Assembly (NCBI GenBank): GCA_030568195.1
Contig: JAJLTO010000005.1
Span: 682,001 to 746,000 of the forward strand
Length of the DNA: 64,000 bases
DNA from: Dipodascopsis uninucleata var. uninucleata
Lineage: Eukaryota; Ascomycota; Lipomycetes; Lipomycetales; Lipomycetaceae
Direction: 5' to 3'
In this document: positions 41,871 through 52,916 of the stretch, one piece after another
Layout: the number at the start of each line of letters is the position of its first letter
How positions within the stretch are numbered: the first letter of the stretch is position 1
Position numbers and translations under genes: made by a program
Notes under the pieces: generated by a model
The model's database searches: none
Told to the model about the DNA's origin: nothing
Seen by the model: only the letters and a program-made list of their open reading frames with translations

Positions 41871-42638
41871 CTAAGTAGAGTCGCTACTGTTTCCTTCATC
41901 AAGCTGCTTCTTTCTTCCCTCCAGTGTAAGATATAAGTGTGTCCCAGCAGACTGTAAGGTATTGATTAAACCGGCACCACGAAGAACTTCAAGACAACCA
42001 AGAAGTTCCCCACGAATCTGGTCCTCAGTACCTAAGCCTTGTACCCAATTAATCTGTTCACGGTCCATAATTCTATCTTCAATTTGAGCACCCATTAATG
42101 CTAATCTACCTCCGCTCTTGTCAATAACCTCAATTACCTTCTTGAGAACTGGAGGATCAAGTTTCTTCAGGGTAATGGTGCAAGTAGGGCCCGCAAGCAG
42201 ATGTGAAATTGGATGAGACATGCGCTTGTAAGCCTTTTGAGCCTGCTTACTAGCAGGATCATCGTCTTTGATATTTCGGAGTGTGACTTTGAATATATTG
42301 ACTCGAAGGATAGTCATTCGAGCATCGAGTTTGGAAAGCTGGTTACGTAACTGCAATGAATCCTGCTTCAGCAAATTGTTGTGTTGTACAATTAGCATGA
42401 CAGGAGAATTTCGAACAATGTGCGTATATCTGTCCATCAAATAAGTCTTCCTTGAATCCGGAGACTTGAAAGTATTTCTGACTGCTGAATTTTGTGATAT
42501 TCCCGCCTCCGATGCATTTTTTATCGTTTCCACGGCCTGAGCAAACCCTCTTCGGGTGCTGTGGAGGAGACTGTTCAGCGGGCTGCTTATCCGCGTGCCG
42601 ACACCTGTAAATCGCATAAACAGAGAGGTCAACGACAT
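41871..42638 (-). CDS. MRPL11: Mitochondrial large-subunit ribosomal protein uL10m
   Basis: Single exon, 255 residues. After a presequence-like N-terminus (Arg/Ser-rich, no acids for ~35 residues) come TRKTYLMDRYTHIVRNSPVMLIVQHNNLLKQD and LRNQLSKLDARMTILR, the pattern of yeast MrpL11. The first Arg of that block is Ser-Arg-Lys-Thr here. The central part (HPISHLLAGPTCTITLKKLDPPVLKKVIEVI) and GGRLALMGAQIEDRIM complete the L10 fold, which forms the base of the ribosomal stalk. The acidic L12-binding helices of bacterial L10 are replaced by a short tail. The gene is divergent from TRP4 through a 271-bp promoter with a telobox. Confidence 0.9.
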   Translation of the reverse strand: MSLTSLFMRFTGVGTRISSPLNSLLHSTRRGFAQAVETIKNASEAGISQNSAVRNTFKSPDSRKTYLMDRYTHIVRNSPVMLIVQHNNLLKQDSLQLRNQLSKLDARMTILRVNIFKVTLRNIKDDDPASKQAQKAYKRMSHPISHLLAGPTCTITLKKLDPPVLKKVIEVIDKSGGRLALMGAQIEDRIMDREQINWVQGLGTEDQIRGELLGCLEVLRGAGLINTLQSAGTHLYLTLEGRKKQLDEGNSSDST

Positions 42639-42783
42639 GTTGTTTCTGCAATTGATACAATTCCAATAGCAGTATATATATGTGTGTGTCTGTGTGAATA
42701 TGTAAACTAGACAACACTGCTACAGCTGATGCCCTGGTCAAAGACAAAAAAAATACAGAAAAAATTACCAACGACAGTTTACG

Positions 42784-42806
42784 TTTAGGGTTTAGCGATA
42801 GAGTCA
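42784..42806. promoter_or_regulatory. Telobox and Gcn4-type site in the MRPL11/TRP4 promoter
   Basis: TTTAGGGTTTAG (42784-42795) is followed six bases later by GAGTCA (42801-42806), the reverse complement of TGACTC, the Gcn4 core. The telobox fits the other mitochondrial ribosomal gene here, and the Gcn4 word suits TRP4, which in S. cerevisiae is under general amino-acid control. Both calls rest on motif matches. Confidence 0.5.
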
Positions 42807-42909
42807 CCTAATAAAATTTCTCGATACAAACCACGTAGAAGCAGCAAAATAACAGTAGAAGCAGATTCCGATAAAGCTTTTCAGCTTACTATATATAATA
42901 TAAAGCACA

Positions 42910-44132
42910 ATGTCATCTAGCTTAAGCCCATATTTAAGGGCATTAACTGACAATCCAGCTGGACTGACGCAGAATGATATGAGGACATGTCTACATTTGA
43001 TTTTCACTGGTGACGTTCCGCCGGTGCAAACAGCTTCATTTTTGGCAGCACTGAGAACGGCTAAGTTGGACCGCAATCCTGCAATAATTGCTGCTGCTGT
43101 ATCAGCTATGAAGGAATTTTCGCTAACAGTTGAGCTGACAGAAAATGCATACGTTGATATTGTTGGTACTGGAGGCGACGGCAAGGATACATTCAATGTT
43201 TCTACCACATCAGCCTTAGTTGCCGCAGGCATGGGGATCAACGTTTGCAAAGTGAGTAAACTATTCAAGAAGCTTTCATTACTATACGTGTGAACAATTA
43301 GTTTGAACTATATATTTCTGGGATGCTAGTTACTTGCAAGACTGAATTGATTTGGAAACATACTGATTTGAGTATTGTGTAGCACGGCAATAGAGCGTCG
43401 ACTTCTACCTCCGGGGCTGCAGACGTACTAATGTCTCTTGGTGCAAGCCCACAGTGTGTCACACCTACTACGATTAACAGTGTTCTTCAGAAGTCGAAAT
43501 TTTGCTTTCTCTTTGCCCCTGTATACCATCCTATTATGGGTGTAATAGCGCCGATAAGAAAGCAGCTCGGTTTTCCAACAATATTCAATATTTTAGGTCC
43601 TTTGCTTAACCCTGCACCTATTTCCGCCAGAATAATTGGCGTCAATGTGCCGGAACTCGGTCAAGTGTTTGCTGAGACATTGCAACTACTTGACAAAGCT
43701 AATGCGATTAAATCAAGCTCCATGATTGTTTGGGGAGAAGAAGGGTTAGATGAGATTTCGCCGGCAGGAAAAACAAGAATCTGGAGAGTGAGCACTGATA
43801 GCGATGAGATTGTAGAAAGTACTATAGAACCATCAGACTTTGGCCTCGAGCGTCATGAGCTAGATACTGTTGCATCTGGTACGCCAGATGAGAATTCTGA
43901 TATGGTAAATAAGCTCCTGAACAATGAATTACCGATAGGTCATCCTGTTTTAGACTATGTTTTAATGAATTCTGCTGCACTCGCTGTTGTCAATGGGCGA
44001 GCTAAGAATTGGAAGGCTGGGGTAGAAGCTGCGCGGGAGAGCATAGCGTCAGGAAGTGCGAAGAAGGCGCTGGAGGCGTACGTAAAGGCTACGTCCGAAA
44101 TTAAAAATTCGGCATCCAGTGACTTTAGCTAA
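42910..44132 (+). CDS. TRP4: Anthranilate phosphoribosyltransferase, two exons
   Basis: Exons 42910-43251 and 43383-44132, 363 residues. The enzyme joins anthranilate to PRPP in the second step of tryptophan synthesis (cytosol). The PRPP-binding G86-TGGDG loop is present, followed by [43 protein letters not shown], which spans the splice junction. Further conserved blocks are FCFLFAPVYHPIMGVIAPIRKQLGFPTIFNILGPLLNP (substrate and Mg site) and EEGLDEISPAGKTRIW. The 131-nt intron has donor GTGAGT and acceptor TGTAG. Length is close to the yeast enzyme (380). Confidence 0.96.
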
Positions 44133-45662
44133 GTTAAAACCCAAAAACAAACGAACGAATTTGCTTATTTTTCAAAATTGTTTAGATGCGGCGTAGACTT
44201 ACACAGGCCACCATAGTTGAGTGAAACTCATGAATTCGCTGAGATTATGGCCTAGCGTCATTGTCTGCGGTTGTATATATGTATGTATATTTTAGACCGA
44301 CTTCCGCGGAGCATAATATAATATTTCGAATTCTGCAATGTCAGTTTCTGTAGCATAAATTTCGGTACTTTGGGTTACCGAACTGCCGACAATCGATATC
44401 AATAATTCCGTAGAAGCTCGGAGCGGTTGAGTGACGTGAGATAGCGACGCATGGACTGCATGCGACCGAGTATCTGAGTTCAAGAGCCTCCGCATCTAGA
44501 AGATATCAGAATATTTTTCTTTGGCCATTGGCCATGTTGACTCACATCCCACAGTAAGCGTGCCAATTACAAATGTCACTTAGTTTGTCTTTACCGATGT
44601 GTGAGAATACAGCCCTAAAGAAAACCATACCTTTTCAAGGGTGGTTATCTTACGATATTACATCCGGATAATACGATTACTACAGAGAACTACGCAGTCA
44701 CTTCAACTAACCTTGTTTAACTGTTTATGAATCCTCGCTATAACTGTGACATATTTATTTTCAACTTTTCAAATTCAGCTTATTATAATACTGAAAGGAT
44801 GCTATTTGTTTTATCTAAACTAGCATCAAGCCCAATCTGTTTACCGAAGAGCACGTCCACAGCCGTTGAGCCCACAATAATAGAGCATGGGCAGCTGCTA
44901 AAGAGAAGCCACACATATAAGCTCCACATAATGTATTGTGGCACTGCGCCACATATCTGTAGTGGATGATATTGCTACGTTAAATTATTTAAGTTATAAT
45001 GTTCTAACTAATAAGGAATAGAGAAGTAGTTTATTCTTGGAAAGGGATCTTTTCCTACACTAATAGAGTTATCGGCCGCCGACGCCCAATGATCATGGCA
45101 AACTTTATACACGCCTGTTTTGTTCGATATTTGTACCTGTATTCAAATAAACTCATGATAGTTGAACGTTATCTTGTAGATACTTTCTACCTAATCCCTT
45201 ATTACCACAAAAATATTGGAATTAAACATACGAAGATGTCTTGTTCTCTCTCTTCTAGGCTATCTACTGAGACGCAATTTGGTTGCTTTCATAAAACTGT
45301 ATCGATTTAAAGAATGATCGTTATGTAAAGTCTGAGATAATATTTAGACTCATAAAGCCTCTTATCTAGAAGCCAAATTTAAGATTGGTATCGTTGAAAT
45401 AACAATTTGTGCCAAAATGCACAAAAATCTAGCAAGAGATATCGTTTGATAGCACATACCACAAAATGTGCATTCTTTAGTCATGCCAGTCTCCAAGTAG
45501 TCACGCAGAATTCAATACGGGGCAAATATATAAAGAGATAGACAAAGTCTCACGAGAAAAGAGTCGATATCAGATTTCTAATATCACAACTTAGCAATAC
45601 TCATCTCTAGCGATTACTGTTCTGAACAGAGTAATTTGCAATAGTAATATTCATACGTCAAC
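44133..45662. other. 1.5-kb intergenic before DUR3
   Basis: AT-rich with scattered GATA-type words, which suit nitrogen control of a urea transporter but are common by chance. CGCCACAT, the reverse of the ATGTGGCG core of the FOX2/PDH1 word, is at 44947-44954. The 67-codon minus-strand ATG frame at 44292-44495 has no family features. No RNA gene is seen. Confidence 0.4.
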
Positions 45663-47811
45663 ATGACCGTAGCACCACTTTCTGAGGGAGCCGGTTATGG
45701 TAAGCTTACTATTTATTGTTATATCAGTAATCTTATGGCGGAAATTATCAGTAACTTTCGTTCGTTATTTTCAAATTTACTGACTTCGAATTCTAGGTGT
45801 GGTAGTCGGTCTCGGACTGGCATTTGCTGTGGGTATGATACTGATCACTTATTTACTCAAAAGGTATCAGCACGATGTCATTACTTCTGAAGAGTTCTCG
45901 ACTGCTGGTCGTACTGTCAAAACTGGTCTTATTGCGAGTGCTGTCGTTTCATCTTGGACTTGGGCCGCCACCCTTCTCCAGTCTTCCGGAGTAGCATACA
46001 GATATGGTGTTTCCGGGCCATTCTGGTATGCGTCAGGTGCCACTGTCCAAATTATTCTGTTCGCTACCATTGCAATTGAGCTCAAGAAGCGTGCACCAGA
46101 AGCGCACACTTTTCTTGAAGTTATCCGTGCAAGATATGGACCAGCTGGTCACGTTGTCTATATGATCTTTGGTTTAGCTACTAATATTCTCGTCACTGCC
46201 ATGCTTTTAACTGGTGGTTCAGCAGTTGTGACTTCTCTTACTGGTATGAACACAGTTGCTGCCTGTTTCTTATTGCCTGTTGGCGTCATTGTGTATACCT
46301 TGTTCGGTGGTATTAAGGCTACTTTCTTAACAGATTATATACACACTGTCATCATTTTGGTTATTATTTTGATTTTCGCGTTTGCTACTTATGCGAACTC
46401 CGACGTTCTGGGTTCTCCAGGCAAGGTGTATGATATATTGGTTTCCATTTCTAAGGAGTATCCTGTTAGCGGAAATGCTGAAGGTTCTTACCTTACTATG
46501 CGATCTAAAGAAGGTGCCATTTTCTTTGTCATCAACATTGTTGGTAACTTCGGAACTGTCTTTCTTGACAATGGTTACTGGAACAAGGCTATTGCTGCTT
46601 CTCCAGCCTCTGCTCTTCCAGGATACGTTTTGGGTGGTGTCGCCTGGTTCGCTATTCCCTGGCTTTGCGCTACTACAATGGGACTTGCTTGCTTGGCTCT
46701 CGAAAGCCATCCATCATTCCCTACCTATCCCAACAGAATGCCTAGTGCGGATGTCTCAGCTGGTCTAGTGCTTCCAAATGCTGCTGTTGCTTTGTTAGGA
46801 AAGGGTGGTGCTGCCTGCTCTCTTTTATTGATTTTCATGGCTGTCACCTCTGCATCTTCCGCAGAATTGATCGCTGTTTCCTCTGTTGGAACCTATGATA
46901 TCTACAGAACATATATTAATCCCAAAGCGAGCGGCAAGCAATTGATTATGGTGTCACACAGCTTAGTTATCTTATATGGTTTTGTTATGGCTGGATTTTC
47001 TGTTGGTTTGTACTATGCTGGTGTTTCTATGGGATATTTGTACTTGCTTATGGGTGTTATTATTTCTTCGGCTGTTTTGCCAGCTACATTGACTCTCATG
47101 TGGTCTAAGCAGAATCTCCTCGCGGCTACTTTGTCTCCAGTCCTTGGCCTCGCGTGCAGCTTGACTGCCTGGCTTGTGACCACCAGCAAGAAGAACAATG
47201 GTGTGATCAACGTTGACACCTCTGGTCAGAATGATCCTATGCTTGCCGGAAACGTTGTTGCGTTGCTGTCGCCATTACTGTTTGTACCAGTTTTGACACT
47301 TATCAAGCCAGATAACTATGATTGGCAGAGTATGAAGCGCATTAAACGTGTCATGGAAGAGGGCAGCAACGTTGATGGTGAACCAGCTGAAATTAACAAC
47401 GGCGAGAGTGCTGAAGCTCAGCGATCAGCTACACATGACGACTATGCTACTTTACTTAGAGCTTCCAGGATTGCAAGAGGTTTGACTGTTTTCATGACAT
47501 TGGCGCTTCTTGTTCTTTGGCCAATGCCAATGTACGGATCTGGATATATATTCTCTAAGAAGTTTTTCTCAGGCTGGGTGGTTGTTGGTGTCATCTGGAT
47601 TTTCCTTGCTCTACTGATTGTCGGTATCTATCCGCTTATTGAGGGAAGGCATGCACTGCTACACACATTCAAAGGTATTATCGCTGACGTTACAGGAAAG
47701 AGAAGGGAAATAGTTCTTTCTGGAGCTGCTGTCGATCGTCCAGCATTGTTTGGTAGCGCGGAGGTAGTTATTGAATCTAAGGAGAATGAAGATTCAGACA
47801 AGATGGCGTAA
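45663..47811 (+). CDS. DUR3: Urea/polyamine:H+ (Na+/solute) symporter Dur3, two exons
   Basis: Exons 45663-45699 (37 nt) and 45797-47811, 683 residues. Dur3 is the plasma-membrane active urea transporter of fungi and plants, of the sodium:solute symporter fold. The join MTVAPLSEGAGYG-VVVGLGLAF recreates the PLPQGAGY-type start of yeast Dur3. Signatures include ITSEEFSTAGRTVKTGLIASAVVSSWTWAATLLQSS, the substrate-path motif of the family, GNFGTVFLDNGYWNKAIAASP and SASSAELIAVSSV. About 15 membrane segments are visible. The cytosolic part near residues 535-590 is charged. The 97-nt intron has donor GTAAGC and acceptor TTCTAG. Confidence 0.95.
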
Positions 47812-49973
47812 AGCTTTAATGCTATATATAATTTTTAACTTTTGTTTCTACGGTATATTCAATATCATTTCTGTCCTTAATATCTGTTGCTTGACCTCAT
47901 TTAATTTCAGAAGTGTTTGTCAGTTTAATGTCAGGCGATTTCTCTACTGCGATTAGTGATATTTTTCTGCTAATTCGCATTGTTCAAGCTGCTATAAATT
48001 TGTAATATTAATGCTGGTCTAGAATAATTATTTCCTCTGTAAACTTCGTAGTTTTGTATATGCGAATCTTCAGTCTGTACCATAGACGTCGAAATATCTA
48101 CATCATTCATGTCGAAAGTATGTAACTTTAGACCGACGCGTTGTCGGAAGCAATAGTTAGTATTGTTATCCATTTAGCGCTCTGCGCCATCTTACTAACT
48201 TGTGTTAGCAACTCCACTGTCTGACTCGCTTACAAGTAGAGGATAGTCACCCGGTTGGTGATAAAGGATCATCTACCACCGCGAAAACTCTGTTATAAGC
48301 ATTCTGCCAACTATCTTGCAATTACAGTATGATCTCACAACACTGATTGATCTTCATCGTGTGTTCCAAAGTGGCCGCGTTTGAGTAACGCCTGAAGCAT
48401 TTACTAGTACTACTTAGGATTGCAGGATGAAATGACACCAAAGAGCTGATTTTGTCCCTGTGTTCACACTTTCCATTCTTGCGCGAATAACATCAAGTAA
48501 TTTAGCGCAAATGGCTCAGCTAAAATTAAAAACTAAACATAGCATCATCCTGAGTCTGCTCAGAAACAATCGTCAGAAGATCGTTACCTCCTTTTCGCCC
48601 AAAACTGCCTGCGAATGCTGCCTGGCCCAGCTGCCGTACATGTCAGATATAATAACTGTTTGCTATGTTGTTATTATATTATTATATAATCAGCTGCCCT
48701 TTCGTGTCGCCATTCTATCCCATTCATCGGCTACAAATTGAATGAATGAGATTCGACAAATTTCGATTAGTCATCGATTGGCCTGCCCATTACAAAATCG
48801 TGAGACTGCGAAGTAGTAGCTGGAATATGATTACAGGAGGAAGCCACAACCGCACGTTTTCGGGGAGTGGGATAGTGCAGGGCCAGGAAGGAGGCGACAG
48901 GGCACTTTGGCTAACTTAAAGCACGCTATTGCTAGCGATTACTAGCGACTTCAATTTCTGACATACAGTATTGATAGCATTGCACAGCGGGGTTCTAGGC
49001 AATGCAACTAAAGCTCTAACAAGAGCTGTAATAGCATACATACAAAAGGCTACTTGAGTTGTCCCGAGTGAATTCTTCGTGTATCTTACGTGCAGAAATG
49101 GAGTGCGACACAATACGACACGACTAGTATAGGGATTAGTAAGTCCTGACGAATTCGACGTATCGTAGACGCCCGTTAGATCTGTATTAGATGTATCAGA
49201 TACGCAGACGCATACATATATACCAGAACATATCTGCACTATATAATTAGGCACAAAAGACAATGGACATATATATGTGCAGGCAGATGCATAGCAGATG
49301 TAAAGGTGCATTTAAATTACAGATAAAGTGCGTTAACCTTGCATAGGAATGTCGCGTTTAGTGTTCTAATTATAGTGTTGATATCATAAGCAAGCTTTTT
49401 AATATTATTTTATTATTTGTATTCCGTAGTGTTGTTTCTAAGGAGCAATTTTGGCTGGCTAACTAGTATGAAAAAGAGATTTTTGGGATATTGCAAAAAA
49501 CCATAATAAAAACACAAAAGGAACGTAAATTGAACATTCCAGGACGACTTGGTCTGTATAAGGAGATACTAAGAATTCCACCCCAATTTTGAAAATATAT
49601 ACGTCGACACCAAAAATTAAGCGTATCCTCATTCTCTAGGCATAGAAGTCTCTTACATGATCGTTCTAGTCGGCTCCTGAACTCACAGTCGTGCTCCACA
49701 CAGAGAGAAGCTCTTTTTTGTACCTGATACGACGACTCGAAAATTTTAGACCAGGATCGAATATCTGACAAGGATATCCGCTGCATTATAGAGACTGGAA
49801 CACATAGACTCGTCAGAGATTCTATTAGATTTAGTTTTGCATTTTACCATATATTGAACGGAGTCCTGGTATCGTCTTGGCTCTGAGTACCAAGTATAGA
49901 TAGACGACTGGCGGTGTTAAGCAGGACGTTAATAAAACCTAGGAAGGGGAAATAGGATAAGACACAGGTCGAG
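47812..49973. other. 2.2-kb gene-poor region between DUR3 and DFG5
   Basis: No gene recognised. The 93-codon frame at 48460 lacks an ATG start, and the 131-codon minus frame at 48916-49311 is low in protein-like features. A stretch around 48830-48900 is purine- and G-rich. I saw no tRNA, snoRNA or repeat signature. At least part is presumably the DFG5 promoter and DUR3 3' flank. Confidence 0.4.
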
Positions 49974-51392
49974 ATGCGGTCGCCTTTATTTTTCTTTTTA
50001 TCGGCTCTACTGGTCTCTTCGAGCTGCTGGAAGTCCGTTTCTGCTATAGAAATCGATATATATGACGAAGGTGAGTACTTACATTATTAGATGTGGTCCG
50101 CACGGTGGTCCCGAAATAAACGGATGCGCTAACTCGTCTGTGACGTAGAGTCTATCAAGCATGCGTGCTTCGTTTTTTCTCATGGTCTGATGACATATTA
50201 CAACGGTAACCAGACCGGTCAAACACCTGGCATGTTTGTCTCTCCGTATTATTGGTGGGAGGCTGGTGCTGCATGGGGTAGTCTTATTGAGTACTGGTTC
50301 TTGACCGGTGATGACACCTACAACGATCAAGTTAGGAGTTCTTTGCTTTTCCAGACTGGTAGTAATAATAATTACATGCCTAGCAACCAGACAACTGCTG
50401 AAGGTAATGATGATCAGGCTTTCTGGGGGTTTACTGTGATGACTGCTGCAGAGAGAAATTTCACCAACCCAAGTCCTGATGAACCCCAGTGGCTTGCATT
50501 AGCTGAGGCCGTTTTTAATTCATTGGCTGCTCGTTGGGATACTTCAACGTGTGATGGAGGTCTCCGGTGGCAGATTTATCAGTTTAACTCAGGATATGAT
50601 TACAAGAACACTATTTCTAATGCTGGTCTGTTTTTGATGGCTGCTAGATTGGCTCGTTACACAGGTAACGATACGTACGTTGATTGGGCAGAGAAAACAT
50701 GGGATTGGATTGAAGATGTCGGCTTACTGGATACTAGATGGTATTACTTCTATGATGGTGTTAATTCTGATGTGGCTTGTAATAATATAAGTAAATATCA
50801 GTGGTCTTACAATGCTGGTGCCTTCCTAGCTGGTTCGGCTTATCTTTACAACTACACAGAGGATGAAGTTTGGTATAATAGAACTGCCAATATCCTTGGT
50901 GGATTAGACGTTTTCTTTGACAGTACTGGAATAATGTATGAAGTTGCCTGCGAGAAGACAGGCAATTGTAATGTGGATGAGAAATCATTCAAGGCTTACC
51001 TTTCTCGATTTTTGGGATACACTGCTGTTCTAGCTCCATTTACTTATGATATTATCATGAATCATATAAAAGCAACAATACCAGGAATAGCGTCGTCGTG
51101 TACGGGTGGTTCTGACAATGTAACTTGCGGTGTGACATGGCTGACAGGCACTTGGGATGGTACTTGGGGTCTTGGACAGCAAATGTGTGCTTTGGAGACT
51201 ACACAGCAGTTACTGATTTCAAATGTACCGCCTCCTTACACTTCAACCGATGGAGGTACTTCTACAGGTACTTCTAATGAAACATCCAGCTCGATTGGAT
51301 CTATATCATCTGCATCGAGAGCAGGAGCTGGCATTATCACTGCTATCGTTCTGTTATTAATGCTTGGTGCTTCCTGGTGGATTGTGGTTTAA
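49974..51392 (+). CDS. DFG5: GPI-anchored GH76 mannosidase/transglycosidase Dfg5/Dcw1, two exons
   Basis: Exons 49974-50070 and 50149-51392, 446 residues. Exon 1 encodes a signal peptide (MRSPLFFFLSALLVSSSCW..., cut near VSA). Exon 2 opens with ESIKHACFVFSHGLMTYYNGNQTG, aligning with the SIKxA...LMxYYxGN start of the family. PGMFVSPYYWWEAGAAWGSLIEYW and the catalytic Asp pair in EGNDDQAFWG identify GH76. Many N-glycosylation sites follow. The C-terminus has a Ser/Thr/Gly-rich spacer and a hydrophobic end (AGAGIITAIVLLLMLGASWW), a GPI-anchor signal. Yeast Dfg5 and Dcw1 are an essential pair that move GPI-wall proteins onto beta-glucan. The 78-nt intron has donor GTGAGT and branch CTAAC. The paralogue choice (DFG5 or DCW1) is not resolvable. 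Confidence 0.93.
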
Positions 51393-52182
51393 CAAGATGT
51401 TTTAGTTTTATGTAGTGGTAATTTGCTGTTATAGTTCGTTTAAGTTTCTATTTGTTTTATGCTTTTAATGCGCCCAAGATGTTTTCGTCGCTGTTTTTTC
51501 GTTTAAGACAGTATTTTTGAAGACTCATAATCAGTATATTCAGCTTTCTGCGTACTCTGTTGATAGATCATATTTTGTATGTATATCAACTTTTGAGCTC
51601 GAGTTGTATTATTCAAGACTCACTAGGATATGTATTTTTATGGTGTAAATACTAATTGACATATTTTATCTTTTGCCAAATATCAAATTTCTCTTTTTAA
51701 GTCTAACTGTCTGATAGCTATGATTCCAGCTGAACGGAGTTTTGCGCATGTGAGTTCAAAATACTGGCTCACACGCTGTTTACTTTTAAGAGCCAGGCAC
51801 TTTTCATTCAACAATGTCATGATATATTGAAAAATATAGAGTGCAACTGTTCTCAGTGCTGACTTAAGGTGATGACGTTGATCATTTAAGGGTAAATGGT
51901 ACATCGACTTAAAGCAGAATTTGGTTGGGATCATGATTTCGCGGGGAAGTATTATGAAGTAAATCTGTCCTAAAATGGGGAACAGCACAACATCTACCAG
52001 ATCTCAAGACACGGGGTTATCATATCCTATATGAGATGTAAGACGAGATATTATATATTATTTTCGTACCTTTAAAAGTACCAATATCCTCAGATTTATA
52101 TTACCTTTTGCTAAACTATGAATACCTTTTTCCATACTTGACCTGCAGCTCTAATGAAGTAGAATCCTTGAACTATTCAATA
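51393..52182. other. Intergenic between DFG5 and the SCP2 gene
   Basis: About 790 bp. The minus-strand frame 51683-51988 (101 codons) starts at a GTG and shows no family. No shared FOX2/PDH1 word is present here. Confidence 0.4.
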
Positions 52183-52768
52183 TGTCTAGAATGCTTAAGT
52201 TAATGAAGTCACCACATGCAAATAAGCGCTCTGAAAAAGCTAATAATGATAAATTACTGGTATATTTAACCATTTATTGAAGTGGAAGTTGTGGTGTACG
52301 AGTATGCTCTAATTCGACTATATATAGACCTCTAGCGTTTTGTTCCCGGAGATCTCAAAGAGGATCAGTGAAAATCCCGAATCAGTGGGCTCTCTTAATG
52401 GATTATTCATTTTCTCGATTCTTGATCATGGGAAACTGGCAGACGAGTGGTGTCTATTGTTCAGTGGTCATAACAAACCGCCTGAGGTGTTTAATCAGGC
52501 CATTCCGTCTCTCAGGAAGAAATATAGCGAGCTAGCAATTGTTGTAATCGAAATGGAAGATCAAAACTTAATTAAGTTCATTACAGGAGGATTAACAGGT
52601 CTAAAAGGCATATCTACTGGTCAGATAAGGATTGCTGGGGATGTAGATTTGGCTTTAAAGTTGGAAGATACGTTTGTCAGTGCTGGTGGTATTGACCAGA
52701 CGCTAGAGTTTCTGCGACAGCGCAGAAAACGATCATCTTCACTTTCTCCTGTACCTAGTAAGCTCTAA
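52183..52768 (+). CDS. Peroxisomal SCP2-type sterol-carrier/lipid-transfer protein, two exons
   Basis: Exon 1 52183-52260 and exon 2 52328-52768, 172 residues. Exon 2 encodes the SCP2 domain: TSSVLFPEISKRISENPES...LNGLFIFSIL, EWCLLF, then IVVIEMEDQNLIKFITGGLTGLKGISTGQIRIAGDVDLALKLEDTF. This is a small fold that binds acyl-CoA and other lipids. The protein ends in VPSKL, a perfect PTS1, so a peroxisomal matrix location is expected, like Candida Pox18 and Yarrowia Scp2. The ATG exon (MSRMLKLMKSPHANK...) is my choice: donor GTATAT is weak, but the acceptor TATATAG joins it in frame to TSSVLFPEI, and the domain frame itself has no ATG before it. It lies head-to-tail with PDH1, which points toward it. 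Confidence 0.82.
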
Positions 52769-52916
52769 AATGCTACGAAATGCTCTGTTTGCAATTATAT
52801 GAAGTTAGGATTTACTAAAATTTACTGGGCGTAGTTTACTGATCTTCAATTAAATCAACATTTGATGTATATTTGATGTTTCGTTATATCGCAAATTTAG
52901 CCATGCATATCAGACA

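Noticed and set aside
48460-48741. 93-codon plus-strand frame
   Set aside because: No ATG at its start, no family features, and chance frames of this length are expected in AT-rich DNA.
48916-49311. 131-codon minus-strand frame
   Set aside because: Cys/Tyr-rich low-quality composition in a repetitive TATATA/GTGTG context, with no homologous motif.
51683-51988. 101-codon minus-strand frame between DFG5 and the SCP2 gene
   Set aside because: It begins at GTG with no convincing upstream exon and no similarity I recognise.
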